From: Bacteroidota bacterium
GTDB taxonomy: Bacteria > Bacteroidota > Bacteroidia > Chitinophagales > Chitinophagaceae
Assembly: GCA_023429825.1 (NCBI GenBank)
Contig: JAEZDC010000056.1
Location: forward strand, 1 to 48,919
Direction: 5' to 3'
Length of the DNA stretch: 48,919 nt
The notes under the pieces were generated by a model. The model worked only from the letters and a program-made list of their open reading frames with translations, was not told where the DNA came from and made no database searches. Positions 43,021-48,919 of the stretch are shown in pieces (positions within the stretch are counted from its first letter, which is position 1; every line of letters begins with the position of its first letter). Made by a program: the position numbers and the translations under genes.

Positions 43021-44066
43021 TGAAAGCATGCATTACGGGGATTTCAGGCCAAGATGGGAGCTACCTCGCTGAATATCTTTTATCGCTCGGATATGAAGTA
43101 CATGGTATTATTCGCCGTCAATCCACACCCGAACACCAGGAAAGCAGGATCGCTCATTTAGATGGAAAAGTCATTACTCATTATGGAGACATGACAGATG
43201 CTTCTTCGCTTGAGAATGTTCTGGCTCGTGTCAATCCTACGCACATCTACAATCTTGCTGCGCAGTCTCATGTCAGGATTAGTAGTGACATTCCACAGTT
43301 CACAGCGCAAACAAATGCAATCGGAGTGGTGAACATTCTGGAGGCGTATCGTAAGATTTGCCCCGGTGCAAAATTTTACCAGGCAAGTAGCAGTGAAATG
43401 TTTGGCAGTAGTGTAGACGCGGATGGGTATCAAAGAGAAACTACTACAATGAATCCTGTTTCTCCTTACGGATGCAGTAAAGTGTTTGCTTATAATATGG
43501 TTCGTCATTACCGTAAAGCTTTTGGTTTACATGCGTGTAATGGAATACTTTTTAATCATGAGAGCCCTCGAAGGGGCGCAAATTTTGTCACAAATAAAGT
43601 GGTTAAAGCTGCCGTTCGTATTCTCATTGTCAATCACAAAGAAAAATTAGAGCTGGGAAATTTAGATAGTTATCGCGATTGGGGACACAGTTACGATTAC
43701 GTGAGAGCTATGCATCTGATCATTAATCATCATACCCCTGATGAGTTCGTGGTCTCAACTGGTGAAACCAGAAGTGTAAGAGATATGTGTAAGTATGTTT
43801 TTGGTAAACTGGGATTGAACTATGAAGATCATGTGACTGTTAATCCGAAGTTTTACCGTCCTGAAGAATTGCCTTATCTCAAAGGTGACTGCACAAAGTT
43901 GAAAGAAACGTTTGGATGGAAGCCTACTTATTCTTTTGAAGGTTTAATGGATGAGATGATAGAACACTGGTTAGATGTATATACTGAAAAGTCTGTCTTA
44001 GGCAGCAAAAGAATCATTCCCATTATTCCACCTGAAGATAGATTCAATTTAAAGGACAGCGCATGA
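43020..44066 (+). CDS. gmd: GDP-mannose 4,6-dehydratase
   Basis: A 348-residue short-chain-dehydrogenase-fold enzyme converting GDP-D-mannose to GDP-4-keto-6-deoxy-D-mannose, precursor of fucose, rhamnose and perosamine. It shows the NADP-binding GISGQDG (7-13), YNLAAQSHVRIS, the catalytic YQASSSEMFG (Ser/Glu near 123-126) and Tyr150-x3-Lys154 (SPYGCSK), then FNHESPRRG. The ATG at 43020 is chosen by family alignment; the frame upstream to 42927 overlaps the previous gene. No epimerase/reductase gene (fcl/rmd) is seen next to it; the aminotransferase-like gene upstream would give GDP-perosamine. Confidence 0.93.
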   Translation: MKACITGISGQDGSYLAEYLLSLGYEVHGIIRRQSTPEHQESRIAHLDGKVITHYGDMTDASSLENVLARVNPTHIYNLAAQSHVRISSDIPQFTAQTNAIGVVNILEAYRKICPGAKFYQASSSEMFGSSVDADGYQRETTTMNPVSPYGCSKVFAYNMVRHYRKAFGLHACNGILFNHESPRRGANFVTNKVVKAAVRILIVNHKEKLELGNLDSYRDWGHSYDYVRAMHLIINHHTPDEFVVSTGETRSVRDMCKYVFGKLGLNYEDHVTVNPKFYRPEELPYLKGDCTKLKETFGWKPTYSFEGLMDEMIEHWLDVYTEKSVLGSKRIIPIIPPEDRFNLKDSA

Positions 44067-44290
44067 AAGAGCCTTGCTTAATATGGTTTGAGGTTCCTTA
44101 CAAGTATCATCCATATGGCACGCCCCAACGAATCAAGAATGATTACTTCTACATGATGATGGGAGAAATCAATTCTCACTTTGTTCGGTGGAATAAGTCG
44201 TATGAATGGAGGCAGCAGCAAATAGATAACCTGATTGCAGAGGTTGGTGAGCCAAAGAGACTAACATTATTTCAAAAATTATTTACATAA
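44063..44290 (+). CDS. Small hypothetical cassette protein
   Basis: A 75-residue basic/aromatic protein (MKEPCLIWFEVPYKYHPYG; RWNKSYEWRQQQIDNLIAEVG). Four-base overlap with gmd indicates translational coupling. Not recognised. Confidence 0.6.
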   Translation: MKEPCLIWFEVPYKYHPYGTPQRIKNDYFYMMMGEINSHFVRWNKSYEWRQQQIDNLIAEVGEPKRLTLFQKLFT

Positions 44291-44291
44291 A

Positions 44292-44852
44292 ATGATTCCC
44301 GTTACGCAAACAAAAGTTGGTATTCGCAATAGCGCAGGAGAGTTAATTCAGAACGGAAACTGCTGGGCTGCTGCAATAGCTTCTTTGCTTGAGATACCGA
44401 TTTCGGAAGTGCCAAACTTCGAAGTGTGGTTTAATACAGATGTGTGTTACATCTGGTATGATCTTACCCAGTGCTTTCTTATACAGCGTGGCCATACGCT
44501 AGAGTATGATAACCGGTTCAAAGTGTTTCACCACACAGAGGATGAGTGGAATACCGTTGGTGATGATTGGTACGACAAGTATGCACAGATGGGAGAATAT
44601 CATAAGCTTCGTGAGGAATTAAAAGATCAATATTATCTCGTATCAGGTCCAAGCCCGCGGGGAGTGAGTCACGCTACTATCTGGCAAAACGGGGTGATGG
44701 TACACGATCCGCACCCAACCAGGGAAGGCATTTTGGAATTGAAAACATTTGAAGTGATCAGGCCCCTAATTGAAGAGGAAAAGCAAATCTCCAAAGACTA
44801 TAAGAATAACTACCACGTAGCGCTGCCCTCCATTAAACAAAAAGTTGCATAA
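44292..44852 (+). CDS. Papain-like (C-H-D) phage protein
   Basis: A 186-residue protein with Cys24 in NGNCWAAAIASLLEIP, then SGPSPRGVSHATIW with His127, and VHDPHPTREG with Asp139, a Cys/His/Asp order as in papain-like and C39-like peptidases or amidases. Phages often carry short proteins with this NC..A...LL and HDPHP pair of motifs, from memory without known function. No signal peptide, so it acts inside the cell or is packaged. It could process a phage protein or amide-linked glycan. Confidence 0.65.
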   Translation: MIPVTQTKVGIRNSAGELIQNGNCWAAAIASLLEIPISEVPNFEVWFNTDVCYIWYDLTQCFLIQRGHTLEYDNRFKVFHHTEDEWNTVGDDWYDKYAQMGEYHKLREELKDQYYLVSGPSPRGVSHATIWQNGVMVHDPHPTREGILELKTFEVIRPLIEEEKQISKDYKNNYHVALPSIKQKVA

Positions 44853-45494
44853 GTGAAAACCTGCTTCACCGCCATAATAGGAGATTACGAAGAATTAAAA
44901 AATCCTACTGTTATCAGTAAGGACTGGCAATACATTGTATTTACCGATCAACCCTTACAAAGCGATATCTGGAAAATAATTCAGGTACCGGTGCAGGACT
45001 GCGGGGCCATCAGGACGGCCCGTTATTACAAGCTAATGTTCCATCATCATATCGAAACAGAATATTCCATGTGGGTGGATGCGTCGTTTACCATTAACGT
45101 TGATCTAAATGATTGGTGGGATAAGTATTTCAAAGAGCCCTTCACTACGCCTTATCATCCGATCCGCAATTGTGTGCACATGGAGGTGGCGGCGTGCATT
45201 AAAAATCGCAGGGGCAATATCGATGAGATCAGAACGCAGGGCCGCAGGTACATGAAAGAAAGAGTGCCGGCTAATCGGGGTATGATCAGTAGCGGCATCC
45301 TAATGCGTCAAAAGGTGCACGAGGTAGAACAGTTTTGTGAGTTATGGTACCATGAAATGATGCGCCATAGTACAAGGGATCAAATTGCATGGGCATACTG
45401 CATGCATAAGCATCCTGTAAAACATCACTCGTTCAAATGGGACTACAGAACAGCGCAGGATATTTTTTATACTAAACATTTCAACCGTAGATAA
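44853..45494 (+). CDS. DUF616-like glycosyltransferase
   Basis: A 213-residue protein from a GTG at 44853, directly after the previous stop. FTAIIGDYEELKNP, WQYIVFTDQP, RTARYYKLMFHHHIETEYSMWVDASFTI (in part) and later DQIAWAY fit the DUF616/TOD1-like glycosyltransferase domain, with DAS at 76-78 as the metal-binding position. Fifth transferase of the cassette. Confidence 0.75.
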   Translation: MKTCFTAIIGDYEELKNPTVISKDWQYIVFTDQPLQSDIWKIIQVPVQDCGAIRTARYYKLMFHHHIETEYSMWVDASFTINVDLNDWWDKYFKEPFTTPYHPIRNCVHMEVAACIKNRRGNIDEIRTQGRRYMKERVPANRGMISSGILMRQKVHEVEQFCELWYHEMMRHSTRDQIAWAYCMHKHPVKHHSFKWDYRTAQDIFYTKHFNRR

Positions 45495-46114
45495 TGCAAA
45501 CAAGAACCGAGCTCCTTCAATATTTGATTGACACTTTTAATTTGGCCAACTACTTGGAAATAGGCGTGCAGAACAGGGTAAACTTTGACCAGATAGATTG
45601 CTGCTCTAAAGCCGGCGTTGATCCTGATCCGGCAGCGAATGTTAATACAATGACTTCAGATGAATTCTTTGAGCGCAATAAAGCTTCTGAGTTTGCTCTG
45701 GTGTTCATTGATGGCCTGCATCACGCTGACCAGGTAAAAAAGGACTTCGACAATTCGCTTCGTCTTTTGACAGATAATGGATTCATTGTTTTACACGATG
45801 CCCTACCACTCGAAGAAATACACGCCAGAGTTCCACGTGAAAGCAAATTATGGTGCGGCGATGTTTACAAATTCATCTTCAAACTAAACGAATACGACGG
45901 TATCAATTTTATTACCTGCAATTTCGATCATGGGTGCGTGGTAGTTTGGAAAGATGCGGCTGCGAAAGGCAGACCAATGCCGGAAGAAATTGATTGGAAT
46001 TATTACCTGCAGAATAAAGATCAGTTAAGAATAGTTGAAGCGGATAAAGTGGAGTTGGTGTTAAGTGCCATCGGTCAAAGATCTATTTCCAGTTCTTCGC
46101 CGGTTAATATGTAA
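45494..46114 (+). CDS. Class I SAM-dependent methyltransferase (Methyltransf_24-like)
   Basis: A 206-residue protein: NYLEIGVQNRVNFDQI (motif I), GVDPDPAANV (acidic end of strand 2), FALVFIDGLHHADQVKKDFD with the metal-binding-like IDGLHH typical of the family, and GFIVLHDALPLEE. Last gene of the plus-strand cassette; its final 40 bases overlap the convergent minus-strand gene that ends at 46075. Confidence 0.8.
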   Translation: MQTRTELLQYLIDTFNLANYLEIGVQNRVNFDQIDCCSKAGVDPDPAANVNTMTSDEFFERNKASEFALVFIDGLHHADQVKKDFDNSLRLLTDNGFIVLHDALPLEEIHARVPRESKLWCGDVYKFIFKLNEYDGINFITCNFDHGCVVVWKDAAAKGRPMPEEIDWNYYLQNKDQLRIVEADKVELVLSAIGQRSISSSSPVNM

Positions 46115-46458
46115 TATACATTTTGCAGCTGATGCAGATATTTGAAAGCCTTGCCAATAGTACATTCGCTAGCATACACCTCGAATCCATCATTCACTTC
46201 AGATAATGTAAGCTTGTAATCCTTCATATCCCAATGCTCAGGATGGATATTATTCTCTTTAAAAAATCCGCACTCCCTTAATATTTCTGGAGTTAAAATA
46301 ATTGGGTCGGCTTCCTTTAACCAGCCTCCAGTGCACCCCATCCCATCGTAAAAGTAGGCCGACGTTTCAATTTTATCTTCGTCTATACCGAGTACCTCTA
46401 CAATCTGGTTATAGACCAAAACCATATTCCCTAGCCTTAGTTCGTTGGCTTGAATCAT
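46075..46458 (-). CDS. Small phage protein, tandem paralogue B
   Basis: A 127-residue protein from the ATG at 46458 (MIQANELRLGNMVLVYNQIVEV). It shares its ends with the gene just upstream: MIQAxELRxGN at the start and HQLQNxYxxLTGExLxIxL at the end, plus LTPxxLxxCG in the middle. Proteins with this MIxxxELRxGNxV start are frequent in phages of Bacteroidota and have no known function. It is coupled to its paralogue by ATGA. Confidence 0.75.
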   Translation of the reverse strand: MIQANELRLGNMVLVYNQIVEVLGIDEDKIETSAYFYDGMGCTGGWLKEADPIILTPEILRECGFFKENNIHPEHWDMKDYKLTLSEVNDGFEVYASECTIGKAFKYLHQLQNVYYILTGEELEIDL

Positions 46459-46841
46459 AGCTGAATTTTTAAATCCTCCCCCGTCAACACGAAGTAAAGG
46501 TTTTGAAGTTGATGAACATATTTGCAATTTGAAATAAAATCTGATCCCACAAATGAAAAAGAGTACTTTTCTATTGTGCTCCATTTTTCTATTTCTAACA
46601 TTCGGCAGCTCCCGTCCATTAACTCAAAATTCCATCCGCTTACTATATCTTTTACAGCTCCGCACTTGAGGAGTATATCCGGTGTTAATGAAACGGGCAT
46701 GTATGGAAAGGGATGATTACTTCTTTGATAGTTTGCGATAGCTGTAAAGTCATCAATATCTAACGGTCTGATTTGAATGTTTTTTACATCAAACCGATCT
46801 TCTACGTAGTTGCCTATTCTCAATTCATGTGCTTGAATCAT
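46455..46841 (-). CDS. Small phage protein, tandem paralogue A
   Basis: A 128-residue protein (MIQAHELRIGNYVEDRFDV; SLTPDILLKCGAVKD; KYVHQLQNLYFVLTGEDLKI). It is paralogous to the downstream gene over the full length, with the middle diverged, so a tandem duplication with later divergence is likely. Function unknown. Confidence 0.75.
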   Translation of the reverse strand: MIQAHELRIGNYVEDRFDVKNIQIRPLDIDDFTAIANYQRSNHPFPYMPVSLTPDILLKCGAVKDIVSGWNFELMDGSCRMLEIEKWSTIEKYSFSFVGSDFISNCKYVHQLQNLYFVLTGEDLKIQL

Positions 46842-46850
46842 ACTTCAAAT

Positions 46851-47168
46851 TTACTGGATATTCAGCAGCACCTTCACCGCCTGCTTTATTCTCGGTTCAC
46901 TACTAATGTATTTGGAATAAAACAGTTTTGCTCTGGTTGATTTCTGTTTGGATAGGTCTTTCTGCAAGTCTTTGGATAATATATCTTCAATAGGTACGAG
47001 ATATAAATCTGAAAGTTGGGATACTAAGCGCATTGGGAAATTTGCTCTCCCCTCTTCGTATGAACCGTATGTTGCCCGTTTGATCTCCAGGGCTTGAGCA
47101 ACTTCGCCTTGTGTTTTACCTGCTTTCTTTCTTAAGAAGATCAGGTTTTGTTTGAGGTATATGTTCAT
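46851..47168 (-). CDS. XRE-family regulator, possible phage repressor
   Basis: A 105-residue protein with an N-terminal helix-turn-helix (LIFLRKKAGKTQGEVAQALEIKRATYGSYEEGRANFP in part, about 8-44) and a short basic C-terminus. No peptidase-type cleavage domain, so it is not a LexA/CI-type repressor. Located between unknown genes and the replication genes, where phage repressors or control proteins sit. Confidence 0.8.
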   Translation of the reverse strand: MNIYLKQNLIFLRKKAGKTQGEVAQALEIKRATYGSYEEGRANFPMRLVSQLSDLYLVPIEDILSKDLQKDLSKQKSTRAKLFYSKYISSEPRIKQAVKVLLNIQ

Positions 47169-47234
47169 GGGGTGTGTGGTTTAATGGGTGCTCAATTCTT
47201 CTGCTTTGGATTTCGGTACTGATCGTTTTTTATA

Positions 47235-47543
47235 TCACGGGTGGTATTGATCTTTTTTTCTGATCCCCAGGAATTCGGCGAATGTGCCGGGGTATTCAGT
47301 GTCGATATACCGCTGATATTTTAGTTGGCCCTTGGTTAATGGCCTTATTTTTCCCATGCCTAAATATTCAATTTCATATGTGGGGTGGCAGATACTAACG
47401 TGATTGTTCTTTTTATCGTAGAAATTAACCTCCAGATATTGCCCTTTGCATCCTACAATAACGCCTTTGCGTCCGTCCTGTATTACTTCCCTTCCATATT
47501 CAGCGGGAACTTTGTATGTTTCTCTTATGTACTCGTAACTCAT
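47235..47543 (-). CDS. Conserved phage protein of unknown function
   Basis: A 102-residue protein from the ATG at 47543 (MSYEYIRETYKVPAEYGREVIQDGRKGVIVGCKGQYLEVNF in part). The order YGVPAxxGRxV...GRxGxIxGxxGxYLxVxF...HPTxxxEYL is, from memory, a recurrent phage family with an SH3-like beta barrel and unknown role. An upstream extension to a GTG at 47636 adds 31 residues not typical of that family. The C-terminal part (KGQLKYQRYIDTEYPGTFAEFLG) is helical. Confidence 0.7.
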   Translation of the reverse strand: MSYEYIRETYKVPAEYGREVIQDGRKGVIVGCKGQYLEVNFYDKKNNHVSICHPTYEIEYLGMGKIRPLTKGQLKYQRYIDTEYPGTFAEFLGIRKKDQYHP

Positions 47544-47646
47544 TATCGTTTTGGTTTTTATAGAGTTTGACAATACCACTGCCCTATGTAACATATAGCG
47601 GATCAGCGGCGATTTTTTTAATTCCTTATCTTCCACTTGCGTGCTT

Positions 47647-47892
47647 TTATTCTGATGAAAATTCTGATTCGACTACATAGATGATTTGAAAGCTGAGCGC
47701 CACTTCTATTTTTACAATCATCTCTAAGGTGAGCTTATCTTTTTCCTTTAATAAGTTGCTTACGAAAGGTTGTGATATGTTTAGTTTTTTTGCCAGATCC
47801 TTTTGCGTCATGCCCAACTCCTTGAGCCGATCACGGATCCTTTCAATTATCTGCCCCTGTAATCCCGGCTTCGCTTTGGATGTTAGTTTCAT
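47647..47892 (-). CDS. XRE-family HTH protein
   Basis: An 81-residue protein nearly all of which is a helix-turn-helix (RLKELGMTQKDLAKKLNISQPFVSNLLKEKDKLTLEMI in part, about 22-60). Similar to HigA-type antitoxins or small phage regulators, but no toxin gene lies beside it; the neighbour is the unknown family above. It could be Cro-like. Confidence 0.8.
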   Translation of the reverse strand: MKLTSKAKPGLQGQIIERIRDRLKELGMTQKDLAKKLNISQPFVSNLLKEKDKLTLEMIVKIEVALSFQIIYVVESEFSSE

Positions 47893-47910
47893 GTTTTTTA
47901 ATAATTATTT

Positions 47911-48342
47911 TTATAATTCTTTAATATCAATCCCGTGAACTTCTTTCATCAGCTTCCGCTTCTTTTTATAAACATCGGTGCGCATTCCCTTTACATCCTC
48001 AACTACCTGCACACCTTCCTTTGTTGTATAAACGAAGTCGGCTATGTAGATCAGTGAGTGTGAGCCCCCGGTATTGAGTTCATATTGAACTTGCTTTGCC
48101 AAGAATCCTATTTCACCAGCCTTAAGCAATAACCTTAGTTCCTTGTATCTCTTGTACTCACGTTTGGAATCGAATACACCATCTTCGGTTTCCACTTTGA
48201 CGTTGCTCATCTTCGATTTCTTCTTTGGGATTTCTGGTTCTGAATTACTCCTCTTATTGTTTAATGTATAATCCCGAATAAGTCCCTTACTCTTCAGATC
48301 TTCCAGGTGCGATATGGTGAAACGAGCTTTCAACCTACTCAA
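47911..48342 (-). CDS. DUF1064 nuclease-like protein
   Basis: A 143-residue protein with DUF1064 features: GVFDSKREYKRYKELRLLLKAGEIGFLAKQVQYEL (in part, about 54-88), YIADFVYTTKEGVQVVEDVKGMRTDVYKKK (98-127). The ADF and EDVKG acidic/Lys residues fit a PD-(D/E)XK fold. Family members are phage resolvase-like or endonuclease proteins with unproven roles. The given start is a TTG at 48342; a TTG at 48333 or the ATG at 48210 are alternatives. The N-terminal LEDLKSKGLIRDY suggests a start near the former. Confidence 0.75.
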   Translation of the reverse strand: MSRLKARFTISHLEDLKSKGLIRDYTLNNKRSNSEPEIPKKKSKMSNVKVETEDGVFDSKREYKRYKELRLLLKAGEIGFLAKQVQYELNTGGSHSLIYIADFVYTTKEGVQVVEDVKGMRTDVYKKKRKLMKEVHGIDIKEL

Positions 48343-48484
48343 ACAGTTTATTGAACTGTGCTTTTTCGTAAGCCTTCTTATTCACTCTTCTCATTCGAGA
48401 TATAACGTTCAGGGCTATCGACCAGCCGTTACATCCGGGACGCCTGATGTTTCTTTCCTGCTTATGCCAGCATGTGTATTTCAT
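48335..48484 (-). CDS. 49-residue basic phage protein
   Basis: Short gene read from sequence: ATG at 48484, TAG at 48337-48335. MKYTCWHKQERNIRRPGCNG carries two Cys, followed by a basic helix (RMRRVNKKAYEKAQFNKLFE). It lies between the helicase stop and the DUF1064 start and overlaps the latter by a few bases. Not recognised. Confidence 0.5.
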   Translation of the reverse strand: MKYTCWHKQERNIRRPGCNGWSIALNVISRMRRVNKKAYEKAQFNKLFE

Positions 48485-48501
48485 AACTTATTTTTTTACA
48501 T

Positions 48502-48919
48502 TTATTGTTCATCAAATCCTTCATCAAATTCACCGGAGCTGAACTTCGATCCTTTTTGGATGAAGAACTTTCCGCCTTGGTTTGATGTAGGTATGTCTGA
48601 TATTTTTGAGATAGGTGTGAAATTGTCTGTCTCAAAAAACTTCATTCGCTCACCGTCGAAGCCGATTTTATATTCGCATATCTCTCCATTTCTCCATTTT
48701 GCGACTATGATGTCTGCCTGGTTCTCCGTGCTAACGCCGTCAGCATTGGTCTTATTCCCACTCATCCAGTCCCGGTGTATGAATAACACACCATCTGCGT
48801 CCTGTTCGATAGATCCTGATTCCCGCAAATGATGCAGTTTTGGTTTCTTATCACCTCCCTGTTCGCTCATACGGTTCAGCTGGCACAGAACTACTATCGG
48901 CATCTCGTAATCCATTGCC
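48502..48919 (-). CDS. DnaB-type replicative helicase, C-terminal end (cut by window)
   Basis: About the last 139 codons are present; the frame continues past the right edge. MPIVVLCQLNRMSEQGGDKKP matches DnaB motif H3/H4 (PVxxLSQLNR), followed by HHLRESGSIEQDADGVLFIHRD and ADIIVAKWRNG, the family's conserved C-terminal motifs. The final 50 residues are phage-specific and acidic/Gly-rich. A phage-encoded DnaB indicates its own replication module continuing to the right. Confidence 0.9.
   Translation of the reverse strand, partial: AMDYEMPIVVLCQLNRMSEQGGDKKPKLHHLRESGSIEQDADGVLFIHRDWMSGNKTNADGVSTENQADIIVAKWRNGEICEYKIGFDGERMKFFETDNFTPISKISDIPTSNQGGKFFIQKGSKFSSGEFDEGFDEQ

Larger units (their letters stand above)
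12066..48919. mobile_element. Siphovirus-like prophage, left part
   Basis: A continuous block of phage genes: lysis, tail, capsid, packaging, cargo, regulation and replication. Chromosomal genes lie to the left; the right end is beyond the window. Terminase, portal, HK97-type capsid, prohead protease and a 1071-residue tape measure protein, with no sheath gene seen, indicate a long non-contractile tail. The left boundary is set approximately at the late-operon terminator, since no attachment repeat could be proven. Confidence 0.85.

Noticed and set aside
37364..46114. Host O-antigen or capsule locus rather than phage cargo
   Set aside because: It is embedded between phage terminase and phage regulatory/replication genes, includes small phage-type proteins and lacks flippase, polymerase and lipid-carrier transferase genes.
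46459..46584. N-terminal extension of the second tandem paralogue
   Set aside because: It translates the end of the upstream paralogue in another frame; the shared MIQAxELRxGN start fixes the ATG at 46458.

Overview
The window looks like a chromosomal segment of a Bacteroidota bacterium, plausibly a member of the Chitinophagaceae (inference), carrying the left part of a tailed prophage. The lineage signs are an Oar-type TonB-dependent receptor, short secreted enzymes and lipoproteins with Bacteroidota-style signal peptides, weak or absent Shine-Dalgarno sequences with A-rich start contexts, and a Bacteroidota-like MurD sequence inside the phage. No tRNA, rRNA, CRISPR array or insertion sequence was recognised.

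Region 1 (1 to about 11.8 kb) is host chromosome: the 5' part of an Oar-like outer-membrane receptor, ribBA, a YbiT-type ABC-F ATPase, a secreted M28 peptidase, a lipoprotein esterase, an ElaA-like acetyltransferase, a DUF4407 membrane protein, an Ldh/MDH2-family oxidoreductase, a KGG stress protein and small unknowns. It also holds two periodic repeat arrays: an 11-bp array that starts in the ribBA stop codon, and a degenerate 21-bp array of about 13 units at 8578-8850. A small GIY-YIG nuclease gene near 11.4-11.8 kb is flanked on both sides by tRNA T-arm-like sequence followed by a terminator hairpin.

Region 2 (about 12.1 to 37.3 kb, almost all minus strand, transcribed right to left) is a siphovirus-like morphogenesis and lysis block. 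In transcription order it holds small and large terminase, small accessory genes including a lipoprotein and a Mu Com-like zinc ribbon, portal, prohead protease, HK97-type major capsid protein, head-tail connector genes, major tail protein, an isolated MurD C-terminal domain, candidate tail chaperone genes, tape measure, tail tip, tail fibres, an exported Asp-box protein, several small membrane proteins (holin and spanin candidates) and an N-acetylmuramidase. A three-gene plus-strand cassette interrupts the tail genes at 21.2-22.4 kb. Several coding genes of 36 to 56 codons lie in the tight overlaps.

Region 3 (37.36 to 46.1 kb, plus strand) is a tightly packed phage-borne glycan cassette. It encodes five glycosyltransferase-like proteins (one with a GT-D motif), three methyltransferases, a cupin, a NUMOD4-DegT aminotransferase fusion, GDP-mannose 4,6-dehydratase, a papain-like Cys/His/Asp protein and small unknowns. 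Together they could make and attach an amino-deoxy sugar, perhaps derived from GDP-4-keto-6-deoxymannose, to phage or host material. The target is not visible from sequence.

Region 4 (46.1 kb to the end, minus strand) is the regulatory and replication side of the phage: a tandem pair of paralogous small proteins, two XRE-type regulators, a DUF1064 nuclease and the C-terminal end of a DnaB-type helicase cut by the window edge. No integrase or right attachment site is inside the window, so prophage status rests on the host genes at the left and the phage genes continuing to the right.
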